Source of the DNA: Hypoxylon rubiginosum
Lineage: Eukaryota > Ascomycota > Sordariomycetes > Xylariales > Hypoxylaceae
Direction of reading: 5' to 3'
Length of the DNA stretch: 64,000 nt
Assembly: GCA_902806565.1 (NCBI GenBank)
Contig: CADCXA010000062.1
Coordinates: 682,001 to 746,000 of the forward strand
Below are positions 30,850 through 43,132 of the stretch, piece after piece (position 1 is the first letter of the stretch; each line of letters begins with the position of its first letter). The notes below the pieces were generated by a model, which searched no databases, was not told the DNA's origin, and was given only the letters and a program-made list of their open reading frames with translations. Made by a program: the position numbers and the translations under genes.

Positions 30850-31031
30850 TATTAAATAATAAAAAGATATTCTAAAAAACCTATTTAAATTTTACGTATA
30901 AACTAATAACTAGAGCCGTAATAATTTTATTATAAAGTTATTTTAAAAAATCATAAAAACACATATAATTAAAAGATATATATTTAATATATATAATTAA
31001 CCTTTTAATTAAATATATATATTATTTAATA
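30850..31031 (+). repeat. Left LTR of element B
   Basis: This 182-bp copy pairs with 36472-36653. Most differences between the two are C/T or G/A, for example CGTA versus TATA and AGAGCC versus AAAACT, so the copies were mutated independently after insertion. Confidence 0.85.
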
Positions 31032-34000
31032 ATTAAAAGTTTTATTTACTTAAAAATTAAAAAACTATATATAAATAATAATATGTGATTTTTAATTAAT
31101 TAAAAACTATAAATTATAAAATGGTTATATTAATAAAACTTTTTATAATTTAAATTTAACTAATAGTAAAAAAGATAATATGTTAAAAACAATAAAAAAA
31201 AAAATCTTTTATAATAGTTTAATTAATTAGGAATAATAAAATAAAAAGTTTTAAATAAAAACTATTAACTTAAAATTTTAAAAATATATTAATTTTATAA
31301 AAATATTAAAATAACTAAAAAAGTTATTTTAATTAAATGTTAGTAACTATTTAAAAAAAGTTTAATAAATAATATAAAATTTATTAAATAATAGTTTTTA
31401 AATTACGATAAATAAAAGTTAAAAAAAACAAATTAAAATAAATAAAAAACTTATAAGTTTAATAAAAATAATAAAAAAAAATAAAATTATTTATAAGGAA
31501 AATTAAATTTTTTATAGTTATAATTATAAGATTTATTAGATTTATTAATAAGTAGTTAAAAAATTAAAAAACTAAGTTATTAATTTTATATTTTTAAATT
31601 ATTAAGATATATATTTTAATTTAATAAATATTTTATATAAATAATATAAAAAACTATTTATTATTAGTAAAATATATAATAATTAATTAAAATTATAAAC
31701 TTAAAAATAATATAAAAAAGTAATATAATAATTAATAAAAATACCTAAGAATTTTAAAGTATAAATAATTAAATAAAAATTAGTTATTATAAATATAAAA
31801 ATAAAAGGTTTTATAGATATTACTAATAGTTAATTATTAATAAAAAACCTTAAAATTACATTTAATAATATTTTAAATAATTAAATAACCAGTTATAAAT
31901 TACTAAATATTAATAAAATTAAAAATAATATATTTAATTATTTAAATATAATAGTTATTTTATATAAATATATATTTTTATAACTAACTTTTATATAACC
32001 TTGTTTTATAAAAAAAGTATTTACTGTTTAATTTAATAATATAAAATCTAATTATAATAAAGATTTAAATATTAAGCCGGAAAAAAAAAAACGTTATTTT
32101 TAAACTTTTTAATTAATTAAAATAAGATAAAAATAATAAAAGTTATAATAAATTATATAATTAAAATAATCTAAATAAACAAGTTAAATTAATTAAAAAA
32201 AAACAAGTTAACATTTTTATTAATTATTTATAAAAAATTAACATTTTATATTTAATTTATTATAACTATTATAAAATTTTTAACTATTAGTATATTATTA
32301 AAAATAAAATTTTAAAAGATTAAATTTTAAACTTTATTATAAAAAGAATAATTAAATATAAGATAATTAAAAATAATATATTTATTAAGCTAATTAAAAA
32401 AATAAAAAAAAAGTTATCTACGTAAAATAAGGATTAATTAGTTTAAGTAATTAAAAGAATAAAAAAAACGTTTTTAATTTTATAAACCGTATTTAAAATT
32501 AATATTTATCTTTTAAAAAACTTAATAATTTTAAACTTAAAGATTATTATTTATATTTTTAATTAATTTAACCGATTTTTATTATACTAAATAATATACA
32601 TTAAAAATATAATCTTTATAAAAGATTTAGTTATATTTATATAAAGATATAAAAAAATAAATATATATTTAAAAAGTTTAAAAAAAGTAAAACTTTTATA
32701 ATTATAAAAAATAACATATTATAAAAAATTTACTTATAATATGGTGTTATTAAAACTTTTAAAAAAAATAAAATATTAATAAAATTATAAAAATATGAAT
32801 AATTATTTATAAAAAAAAAATAATTTTATTTTATATATTATTATTAATAAATAAGATTAATATATTTTAAAAAATCTTTTTAAAAACTTTATTAATTATT
32901 TATTTTATATAAAAAATGTTAAATTTAATAGTTAAATAAAGTGATTTTTAAGTATAATAATTAGTAAATTATAATATTTATAATTTAACTATTTAAAATT
33001 AAAAGCTTTTAATTATATAATTAGTTATTTTTAAAAAATAAAAATTAAGAAGTTTAGTTTAATTAAAAAAACTAATTAAATTATTATAATAAGATATAAC
33101 ATATGTAACTATAAAAAAGTTAAAAAACTTAATTATTATAAATATTATAAATAATTAAATAAGTTAAATAAACATTTAATTATTAATTTTTATAACTTAA
33201 AAATAAATTTTTAAAAATATTAATATATAATATTAATTACAAATAAATATATAAAATAAGCTTAAGATTTTTATTTTAAAAATTATACTTTAAATTTAAT
33301 TATTAAAATTTTAAATTAAATATTTAAAATCATTTAAAAATAATATTAATTTAATATTAAAACTATTAAATATAATAATAAATTAATAATAAAAAAATAT
33401 ATTATATAAAATTATATTTAATAAATATATTATATTAAATTTAAGCTTTTAATATTAAATATATAAGATTAAAATAAAAACGTTAAACATTTAAAAAATA
33501 TAATTAAATAAAAAACTTAAATAATAAAAATAAAATTAAAGTTTTTAAGTTTTTTATAAATAAAGGTTTTTAAAATTACTACTTATTTTTATAATTATAT
33601 TTTTAAATATAACTTTAACTAGTAATTTTTATATAAACGTTTTTATATTTATTTAACTTTTAAAAATAATATAATTACCAATAAAAAACCATATTAAACT
33701 TACTTAAAAATATATAAATATAAAATATTTATATTTATTATAAAAATAAAGTAAAAATAAAACTAATATTAACGTTTTAATTTAAAAATATAAATAAGTT
33801 ATTTAATAAGTTATAGTTTTATAAATATTTATAATATTTAAGTTTTTATATTAAAATAAATTATTAAAATATAAAACGTTATATTTAATAAAAACACTAC
33901 GTTTAATAAAAATATTTTATTTTTAAAAAATAATTTATTATATATAATAAAAAAGAATATCCGAAACTTAATTAATTAAATTATCATTTTATAAAACGTA

Positions 34001-34239
34001 GAAAAAAAAGCTAACTTAAAACTATTAGCTTTTAAAAAAAATAAAATAAAAATAAAAATACTAATAAAAAATAAAAACGAGTAAAATTATAAAATAAATA
34101 ATAATAACAAAAAATATAATAACGAAAAAATTAAAAAACTTAATTACTTTTATATTAAAACTATATTTATATTATATTTTATTTTTAATACTACTTTTTT
34201 ATTAGTTACTTTATTATTTATTATAATAATAAAAAAAAA

Positions 34240-34431
34240 ATTAAATATTATAAATTATATTTTTTTAAATACTAATATAAAAGAAAAATTAAACGTTATA
34301 AATTACACCTTTTTAAATATAATTAAAAAACCAAGATTAAACGTTATAAATCACGCTTTTTATAATAAAATAAAAAAAATAAAATTAAACGTTATAAATT
34401 ATACTTTTTAAAATAAAAATATAAGAAACGT
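34240..34431. repeat. 48-bp tandem array inside element B
   Basis: Four units begin at 34240, 34288, 34336 and 34384, an exact 48-base step (16 codons). The core is ATTAAACGTTATAAATYAC. In the plus frame starting at 34241 the units read as L-N-V-I-N-(Y/H)-(T/A)-F followed by a Lys-rich tail, open until a TAA in the fourth unit. A further weakly related segment follows to about 34480. This is probably the relic of a repetitive coding segment of the element. Confidence 0.7.
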
Positions 34432-36471
34432 TATTTTAATAAATTAAATTATAGTTTTTAACACGCTTTTAAAATAAATTAAAAAAGATTTATTTATTTT
34501 TTATTTTAAAGTTATAAATTATATAATAAATTAAAAAACCATGTTTAATATAAAACATTTAATTTTAATAATAAAATTAATATATAGAAAGTTAATAAAT
34601 AAAATACAAATAATATAAATAATATATTATTTATAATATTATTTTATAAACTAAATAAATCTAAATTTAATACCACGCCTAAAATTATATAAATTTAAAA
34701 AATTATAAAAACTTTTATAAAAAAAACAAAGAATCTATAAAAAAGATCTATTATCTTTTTTAAAAACTTATAAGAAGTTATAAAATTATACTTTAAAATA
34801 AGGATTTAAAAAAACTAAAAAATTATATTTAAATAATTATAAAAAAATAAACTTTTAAGTTAAATATAAATAATAAACTGTTAATAATAAATAGATTTTA
34901 AATTATATATAAATATATATATATAAATTTAATAAATATAAATAATTTATAAAATATAAAATAAAGTTAATAATTTAAAAAAACTAATAAATTAAAAACA
35001 AATATTTAAACATTTATATTTTAATATTAATTAAAAAATTATTTTAAACTTTTATTATAATTATAATAAAATTTAACCTTAAGTTAATTTAATATAATAT
35101 AATTAATATATTCGTAAACGTAAATCTAAATAAAAAAATTTATATAAAAATATTTTTAAAATACCGGAAACGTTAAATTATTTTATATTTGTTAAAAACG
35201 TTATATAAATTAAAAAAATCTTTTTTATTTTAATAAAAGAAATTAACTAAAACATTTATAAAATTAAACTTTTTAACTATTTTTTATAAGTTTTATTACT
35301 TTTTTAAAAATAAAATATTAATTTTTTTTTATATTAATAATATTATTCTTATATATTAAGATTATAAATAATAAATAATAAACATAATAATATTATAATT
35401 ATAAAAAAAATACTAATTTATAAATAAAAATAACTTATAATAATTTCTTAAAATTAAAATAATTAAAAATCAAGATAAAAAATTAATTTAGTTTTCTTAA
35501 TTTTTATATATAAATAAGTTAAATAAATTATTAATAAATAAAAAACTAAAAATTATCTTTTTAATTTTTATAAAAAATAAAAAACTATTATTTTCGTTAA
35601 AATTAATTTCCTTATAATTTATTTAATAATATTAATAAAAGATTAAATTAATATTATATATAATAATAATTATATATTTTAATATTATTTTTATAACTTT
35701 TTAATTAGCTAGATTTAATATAAATCTTAGTAATAAATATTATTTTAAAATTAACTAACTAATTTAATACCTTTTTACCATCTAATATTTATTTTTATAA
35801 TATAAATATAATAATATATTTAAAATAGTTAATAATATTTTATTTACTAATAACATTTTTAATTAAAAAAGTTTATAAATATATATAATAAAACTATTTA
35901 AAAAAGTAATTAAATAACATACGAATAAATAAAATATAATAACTACTTTTATAATAAAAACAAAATTATTATCTTTTATATAAGTTATAAAAAAAATTAT
36001 ATTTATATTATATTTAATTATAAAATTTAATATAAGTTTAAATAACTTAAAAATTATAATATATTATAATAATAAATAAATAATTAAGTTAATATACGTA
36101 AATATTATATTATTTTAAACTAAGTTATAATATATAAATATTTATAATTACTAGTTATAATAAAAAATACTTATAAATTAAATTAAAATCATTTATATTT
36201 TTATAAAAAATATAATAATAAATGGTTTTACTAAGGTATTTATTATAAAGGAATTTATTATATTTATTTAATAATTAAACTTAATAAATATATAAAAAAA
36301 AATTAAATTTAAATAAATTTATAAGTTTATAAAAAAAAATTTTAATAAAATAAAAAACTTTTTATTTAATAAAAAAAATAATATATATATAATTAATAAT
36401 TAAAAAATATTAAAAAATAAGTTTTAATTATTTAAGTTTTTTTATTAAAAATAAATAAGTTTAAAAAAATA

Positions 36472-36653
36472 TATTAAATAATAAAAAAATATTTTAAAAA
36501 ACTTATTTAAATTTTATATATAAACTAATAATTAAAACTATAATAACTTTATTATAAAACTATTTTAAAAAATTATAAAAACATATATAATTAAAAAACA
36601 TATATTTAATATATATAATTAACTTTTTAATTAAATATACACGTTATTTAATA
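36472..36653 (+). repeat. Right LTR of element B
   Basis: Pairs with 30850-31031 and is followed at once by TTATA, the same five bases that precede the left LTR. Confidence 0.85.
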
Positions 36654-38339
36654 TTATAAAATATATTTTATAATATATAATTAAATTTCACTATATATAT
36701 TAAATTAATAAAAAGTGAAAAATAAATTTAAAGGAAAATATTATTATTTATTAAAAAAAAAATAAAATTACTTTATAATAAATTAATTACTTTTTTAAAT
36801 ACTTAAATATTAAATTATTTTTAAAGTAATTAAAAATATTTATTTTTTATATTAAAAATTAAAACAAAATAAAAACTTATTTAAATTATAAAATTTATTA
36901 AAAACTTAAAAAAAAAAACAAAATATAAAATTAAATAAAAAAATTATTAACGTAAATATTAAAAGTGTTTATAAAAAGCTATATAATAAAAAAAAAAAAC
37001 AAAATTAAAATTATTTTTAAAAAAAGAAATTAATAATTAGTGACTTTAAATAAATAAATTAAAATTAAACAAATTTAAAATTATTATTTTATTTAAAAAA
37101 AACTTAATTAAATTTTTTTTAATTAATAAAAACTTAATAAAAGTTAAATTAATAAATATTTATTTAAAAGGAATTAAATAAAAAAAAAATCAAGTATAAA
37201 ACTTATTATTTATTAAAATTAAACCTTAATAAAATAAATATATAAAAATTAAATTAAAAAAAATTAATTTTATAAAATTAAAAGTAAAAAAAACCAGGTT
37301 AATAAATATTAAAAAACATATAAAATATATAAAAACTAAACTAATAAAAGTTTTAATTATAAATATTAATATAAAAAAAATTAACTTAAAAAAAATAAAT
37401 ATTATTATTATTAATTTAAAAACTATTAAAATATAAAAAATAAAATTAATAAATAATATTTTAATAAAAAATAATTTAATAATAATTAAGTTATTAAAAT
37501 ATAATATAAAAAAAAGTTATTTTATAATTATTTTATTATTAAAAATTAACATAAAATATAATTAATTATTATTATAATTTTATATATTAAATAAAAATAA
37601 ATTATTAATATTAAAAATAACGCTTTAAAATATTAATATAATAGTTATTTAAATATATTATTAATATTTAAATAATAAAACTATTATAAATAATATTAAT
37701 AAAAAATAAACTAGCTAAAAAAACTTATAAATTATTATTATAAAATCTATTATATAAAATAAATATATTTTTATATAAAATAAAAATAATAAAATTAAAA
37801 CTTTATATAATAATAATAAGAAAAACTAAAAAAACTTTTATATATATATAAAAAATATTTTTAAAAAATAATTATAAACTTTAAAAATATTATTAATTAT
37901 TAATTTTAAGTATAATTTAAAGTTATTAAATATATATATAATATTTTATAATTAAAAACTTTATTATAAATATATATATATTTTAGGAAAAAAAATTAAA
38001 TTAAAATATATATAATTATAATATAAAAAATTAAAAAGTAAATTAAATATTTTAATAAAAAAAAAAAAAACTTTATATATTATATAAAAAATTAAATATA
38101 TTTTTAATTAGTTAAATATAAATATATTTATAAATATAAATACTTAAAAAAGTTATAATAAAAAAAATATAAAAACTTTTTAAAACTATTATAAAATTTT
38201 TTTCTTATATTATAAATTAAGAAAAAAAACTAATTTATTAAACTAAAAATTAATTTTATATTATTTTAAGTTTTTTTTTTAATTAATTTTTATTTTTTTT
38301 TTATAAAATGCGTATAAGTTAGTATATAGTTAAGGTTTT
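36654..38339. other. Desert and its right edge
   Basis: AT-rich and stop-dense up to about 38300, then G and C rise over roughly 100 bases into island 1. No gene is visible. The gradual edge fits RIP spreading from repeats into neighbouring single-copy DNA. Confidence 0.7.
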
Positions 38340-38429
38340 ATTTTCTTATTTAAGCGGTGAGCTTTTATAGAAAAAAAACACGACATAATAACCCTCGTAA
38401 ACTTAGGTATTAGGTAAGCCACTCGGATC

Positions 38430-39128
38430 GAGCCGTGTGACACCATCGGATATGATAACACACTGCTGGTCTATAAGTACACTGTCTCGGTTCTAAATCA
38501 AGCCTACTTCTTCACTTACGATAACACGTCGTATCTTCCGGAGCCGAAGATGAAGCATCAAGACATGATAGTGGACAACTACAAGAAGGCTGGAGGGACT
38601 CTTTCTACACTTAGGCGTATCGGTGTAAATTTGGTCACCAACTATGATGTCTATCGTTCCATCCGGAATGCGTTTGCCGCCAAGTGGTTGGAATTCCCTG
38701 CAAGCGGCTCAGTCAGAACCGAGTTGGTACGTACCCCTGAATTCCCCATATACAGGCGCCTACCAGTCTTTCATGCACTAATACTAAATCCCATACAGTA
38801 CGTAAAAATACCCGTTAATCGAAACCAAATAATAGGGGCTTCAGAGTCACTAGTCCCGCTAACACATAGCAGTTGTCCGACTGAACCCGGCTGGCTCGAA
38901 CTCATCGCCGGCAACGAACTCATCCACGACCAGCGGAGGATGCTAGATGAGTATCGAGACGAGCTCGGGGGCGCCACGATCGACAAGGTCGTCGTCGTGG
39001 CAAACGGGGTATCCTCCATCGGCATGCATAACTTGTACATGGCAACGCACCTCAAAAGACAGCAGCCACAGATCACACCAACGGCTCCAGAGAAGCCTTT
39101 GCTACAGCCCACATCGCACAGAAGAAGT
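38430..39128 (+). pseudogene. Gene fragment, weakly SRR1-like, with twin intron
   Basis: One frame is open from about 38418, through ATG 38550, to the MITE at 39129. It has coding-like composition, for example W-L-E-L-I-A-G-N-E and I-D-K-V-V-V-V-A-N-G near its end. The last part faintly resembles fungal SRR1-like proteins, where a hydrophobic strand follows an Asp-Lys; I am not sure of this. The 5' part runs into the desert edge, so the true start is unknown. A candidate twin intron lies at 38726-38872. The 3' end is cut by the MITE: without the element and one duplication copy, the frame meets TAG about four codons later. A second frame also looks coding just before and after the insertion (QKKWLLLVQ), so a missed splice near the end is possible. 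Probably a decaying fragment. Confidence 0.4.
38726..38872 (+). other. Candidate [D1,2] spliceosomal twin intron (stwintron)
   Basis: An inner intron runs from GTACGT at 38727 to ACAG at 38798 (72 nt), with CTAAT before its acceptor. Its removal would join G 38726 to TACGTAAAA at 38799 and so create a second GTACGT donor. The outer intron would then end at TAGCAG 38872, with GCTAAC as branch point. The pair totals 147 nt and keeps the frame, joining GAG-TT to T-TGT. The alternative is a single 72-nt intron with 25 more codons; both keep the frame, so the sequence alone cannot decide. Confidence 0.5.
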
Positions 39129-39367
39129 GGCAGGGGACCGTCTAAGCGATGAGGGTAACTAAGACGTTGTTCCACGAGGAGCTATAAACCTAACAGCTAC
39201 GAGCGTTTTCGTATATACAGGAATGACGGACAAAGAAGCCCATCAGGCAAGGGAACTTCGCCTCCGATATACCTGGTGGTATAAGCACCCGATATCGCTA
39301 TCCCAGGGGTCACGATACCTCCCGGATAGTAAGGGCTAGGTTTATGTAACAAGACCTAAGTCCTGAC
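39129..39367 (+). mobile_element. MITE copy 1, 239 bp with 7-bp target duplication
   Basis: First of four copies of one short element. It starts GGCAGGGGACCG and ends TAAGTCCTGAC, with short imperfect terminal inverted repeats (family ends GTCACGGGAC and, inverted, GTCAGGAC). AAGAAGT is present immediately on both sides (39122-39128 and 39368-39374), a perfect 7-bp duplication that could be read as 9 bp because GG also follows on both sides. No transposase is encoded, so it must be non-autonomous. It sits in the 3' part of the fragment at 38430-39128. Confidence 0.85.
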
Positions 39368-39374
39368 AAGAAGT

Positions 39375-39597
39375 GGTTGTTATTAGTGCAGGTTCTTCTA
39401 CATGCTTGAAGCCATGCTTTACACAATAAGGTAGCAATACAACTTAATGGCCTTCTTTTGACGGCATCTCAATTCAAAGATGACTCTAAACTCACCATTC
39501 ATTTACTATCCTCGACGTGAGACTTGCGTATAGAACCTCACATGTTATGATCCCACTACATATCTCCTAACAACCGGGAGCTTTCTACCCAATCCCT
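39375..39597. other. Spacer between MITE copy 1 and the GH3 gene
   Basis: Unique sequence of normal composition holding the 3' flank of the beta-glucosidase gene. I see no gene in it. Confidence 0.6.
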
Positions 39598-42484
39598 TTA
39601 GCCCGGAAGTGTCAGCTCCTGCTGCAGCCTGAGATCTCTCGAACTCGCCCCGACGTATACCGTCTTCGCGTACTCGGTCAGACGCCAGTCCTGGGCCTCG
39701 ACGTCCCAGTTGCTCAGGTCGCGGTACGTCACGTTGAACGCCACCGTCTTCGTCTCGCCCGGCTCCAGGCTGATCTCGTCGAAGCCGCGGAGCACGACCT
39801 TCGGTTCCGTTGGGCCGCCGTGCGAGATATACTAATGCATGTTAGATGGGCCGCTAGTGAAATTGAAGGGAAAAAAGGAAGGGGGGAGAGGGGGAGGAGG
39901 GGAGAAGGTTACTTACGAGCTGCGGAATTTCCGTGCCGGCCACCTCCCCGCCGTTGGTGATATCCGCCGTGACGACGAACCAGACCTTGTACAGGTCGGG
40001 GTTCCCGCCCGAGGGGCCGCCGGCCGGCAGGATGGCCTGCGCCGACCGGTTGTGGGTGGGCGGGTCGATGTCGACGGGCTCGGGGGGCGTCGCGTCGTTG
40101 ACGTAGGGGTAGATGAACTTGGGGATCTTCGCGAAGCCCTCGGGCGGCAGCGCGTTGGCCGGGTCCATGTCGAGGCGCCCGTACATCTGGGCCGCGGGCG
40201 TCTCCCCCGTCGCGGGCGTGTAGGTGGCGTTCTCCTGCAGCGTCGCGGCCAGGTTCTCGTACGTGAATGAGGTGTAGCTCAGCCCGAAGCCGAACTCGAA
40301 GCTCGGCTCGATCTCCTCGCGGTCGAAGTACCGATAGTCGATAAACGACCCTTCGGCAAAGTCCTGCTGCGGCGTGGGTTCTGTCGAATTGAACAGGATC
40401 GACACGCCCCAGTCTTTGGCTTCCTTGCCCCACGTAAACGGCGTCCGCCCTTGCGGGTTAACTACCCCATACAGCACGTCGACGAGCGAGTTCCCTGACT
40501 CCTGGCCCGGCAGACCCGCCCATAGAATTGCGGTAACGTTCGGGTTCGTCTTGATGTGGTCGATCAAGACCGGTCCGACACTGTGAATGACCACCACCGT
40601 GTTGGGATTAACCTCCGCCACGGCCTGGATCAGCTCGTCGCCGCCCTTCCACAACGTCAGATTGTTGCGGTCTCCGAAGTTGCCGTCCAGCGTCGTGTAC
40701 CCTTCTCCCGAATTCGCGTTCGCAAATACGATCGCGACAGAGGCCTCGCTTGCGGCCGCCCTCGCGGCGTCGAGGTCAAAGTTGCCTTTGACGTTTGTGA
40801 AAGCCGTCCCGTCGGCCGCGGCCTGCTTCTCCAGGGCGGTGGCCGGCGCGATCAGGTAGGGGTACTCGGCCGTCGCCGAGCCCCAGCCCATGGCCAGCGT
40901 CCCGTTGTTGCAGATACGGTCTACGCACCCGTTCGGTCCGTCCGGGTTGTCCTGCGCGTCCTCGCCGATAACCGCGATGCTCTCAGGCTTGACCAGCGGC
41001 AGGGCCTTACCGACGTTCTTGAACAATACGGTGGCCTTGGCACCCATCTCGCGGATCAGCGCTCCGTGCTCGGCCTGGACGTCGACGTGTTGATTCACGG
41101 TCGTGTTTCCCATCTTAGCGGCCCAGTACTGGTACCCCTCAGTCTCCAAGGTCCACGATGAGTAGTTGATGTCGACCTGCTTGGTATCGCGCCCGACTTT
41201 ATAGAAGGCGGCCATGATACGAATCACCATGTCGTCGAGCCGCCATTGCGCGACTGCTTGGTTTAGCATCGCTTCCGTCAGCGCCCCGCCCCAGTAGGAC
41301 CCGTACTCGCTACCGTAGTCGCCCTCCCCCGGCATCGTCATGTCCAGGCCGGCGTTCGCGCTGGCGAGGTTACTATGTTGCGCGCCCCAGTCAGAGACCA
41401 CTAGTTAAAGCGATCAGTCAGTCAGCCAAGATAACATGACACAAATCCACTCACCGAACCCCTGGAACCCGAGCTCGTTCTTGAGCAACTTATTCAGCAC
41501 GTAGGAATTTTCACAACCGTACGTATTGTTGATCTTGTTATAACTGCACATAACGCTGCCCACGCCGGCGCGGACGGCGTCGGCAAAAGGCCACAGGTAT
41601 ACTTCGTGCATGGTCTTGTCATCCAAGTTGCTGCTGATACTGCCACGGAAGTGCTCCTGCTCGTTCAGAATGTAGTGCTTGACGCTGGCCACGACGCCTG
41701 CGCTCTGCGCCCCGATGACGGTCTCGGCCACCGCCACGCCGCTGAGGTACGGGTCCGGCCCGAAGGCTTCGAAGTTGCGGCCGCCAGCCGGATCGCGGCC
41801 TAGGGGTCCCACGACGGGGCCGAGATGGATATCTGTTGTTCATGAGCTTTATTTTTTTTTTAATTTCTTTTTTTTTAGTTTCTGCTACCTGTAGTGTTAT
41901 GAGAAAAGGAGTAAGTGGGTAAGGAAACGGGGGTTTTGCTCACCTATTCCTTTCCCTCCGAACTCCTGGCCAATCGCCTCGCCGCGCCGCCGGAGTAGAG
42001 AACGAGACCAAGTCGCGGCCGCGCTGATACCGGCCGGGAACACAGAATTAAGATCGGCTATCCGCACACAAAATACCAATTAGCAAAGACCCCTTACTAA
42101 ACAAGCCACTCCCCCCACCCCCCCTTCCTTCCACCTTCTCCTCAATCTCTACACGTAAGCGAGAAAAAAAAAGGGGATGACCTTACTATACCTCACCCCC
42201 ACCGGTCCATCCTGCAAGCACAGGTGGCGGAAGTTGAGCCTCGGCACGGACCCCGTGTTCCCCGTGCACAGGTCGGCCTGGTTGCCGGTCCCGGTCGTCA
42301 GGTTGACCTTCTCGAGCAGCGTGAGCTGGCTGACGAACGCGTGCGCTTTCGCGTACGCCTCGTCCCAGCCGCCGGGGCCGCCCGTCCCCCACGGCGATGG
42401 GAACGAGGGCTCGAACGTAGCCAGCTGGGCGCCGCTGCCCGCGGCCGCCAGGGAGAAGACGAATGCTGCTGCGTGTATTCGCAT
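39598..42484 (-). CDS. Secreted GH3 beta-glucosidase, five exons, 835 aa
   Basis: Predicted to release glucose from cellobiose and other beta-glucosides outside the cell. Exons are 42187-42484, 41944-42057, 41455-41832, 39917-41400 and 39598-39831; they sum to 2508 nt and stay in frame. Donors are GTAAGG, GTGAGC, GTGAGT and GTAAGT, and branch points such as CTGAC and CTAAC are visible. The start at 42484 gives a signal peptide ([20 protein letters not shown]). GH3 landmarks appear in order: [20 protein letters not shown] near residue 90, [14 protein letters not shown] near 146-159, [12 protein letters not shown] near 189, and SDW with the expected nucleophile Asp267. A GH3 C-terminal domain and a fibronectin-III-like end with the motif D-L-S-N-W-D-V follow. 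Length matches fungal family members of about 830-860 aa. It appears intact although a MITE and RIP DNA lie within 500 bases downstream. Confidence 0.93.
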
Positions 42485-43132
42485 GATTTGCCTGTCTCGA
42501 TTCCTATAGGCGCTGAAAACTTACTCCTCTTCTCGCTACAAAGGCCAAAAATAGGAGCCGGGAGAGAAATATCATAAGCAGGAATGGAAAGAGGAGAGAG
42601 AGGTTGACATCCTATTTCATATCCAGGGACGTTGCGATCGCGTCATTCCGACACAGGATCGGAGCCAATTACCGCATGCGTATGCCTGAGATCTAGATTT
42701 GCCACGGGGAAACATTATAAAGAAGCAATGGGGGTCGCCCCTCTCGGTTCGTTCGAACCGAGCGTTGAATTGCCTGATGTGAGACGTTCATTTGCGGCAA
42801 AATGCAGGGACATCTCCCCCGCTGGTGGTGGTGATAGGATCTGACAGGATAAAGTCGTCAAAGTCCAATGTCACGGTAAGCCGTATCGACGATCCAGTCC
42901 TATTTTTAATGTATTTAGACTATTAGCTAGGTCTGGAGCCTGGAGTCCGGCGCCCAGGTCGTAACGCAGAGCAATAAAGAGATAACGATCAATTCATCAT
43001 AAAATCATGCGTCGCCGACGATGTTGGGAATCCCTTTAGTAGCCCATTCTCTCAACTCCGTAATCCATAATAACGTAGAGGCAGATGGAAAATCCTAGTG
43101 CACATAGACAAACCCGCTGTCCGTTGGATACT
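42485..43132. promoter_or_regulatory. GH3 promoter region and Sro7 3' flank, with CreA-like sites
   Basis: This 648-bp spacer lies upstream of the beta-glucosidase (minus strand). Two CTGGAG hexamers (42933-42938 and 42940-42945) and a GCGGGG on the minus strand (42817-42822) fit the SYGGRG consensus of the carbon repressor CreA/Cre1. A GGCAAA on the minus strand (42698-42703) fits the loose GGCWWW consensus of XlnR/Xyr1 activators. A CCAAT lies at 42665-42669 on the plus strand, and a TATAA-like stretch on the minus strand near 42716. These short motifs also occur by chance; regulation by glucose is an inference. Confidence 0.35.

Larger units (their letters stand above)
30850..36653 (+). 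mobile_element. LTR retrotransposon skeleton B, RIP-degraded
   Basis: A complete outline of an LTR element is visible. The 182-bp LTRs (30850-31031 and 36472-36653) align without gaps at a constant offset of 5622. Each starts TATTAAATAA and ends TTATTTAATA, a perfect 10-bp inverted repeat consistent with original TG..CA ends. The 5-bp sequence TTATA lies directly outside both ends (30845-30849 and 36654-36658), as expected for a target-site duplication. Total length is 5804 bp with a 5.4-kb interior. The interior holds a 48-bp tandem array but no readable gag or pol. A short A-rich run just before the right LTR favours plus orientation. Copia or Gypsy cannot be decided. Confidence 0.85.

Noticed and set aside
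1..38300. Very AT-rich DNA as mitochondrial or plastid sequence
   Set aside because: No rRNA, tRNA or respiratory gene is readable, stops fill every frame, and paired LTRs with a target duplication show nuclear transposons altered by RIP.
39839..41161. Plus-strand open frames rich in R, G and V across the GH3 gene
   Set aside because: They are antisense shadows of GC-rich GH3 exon 4; the minus frame carries the family motifs.
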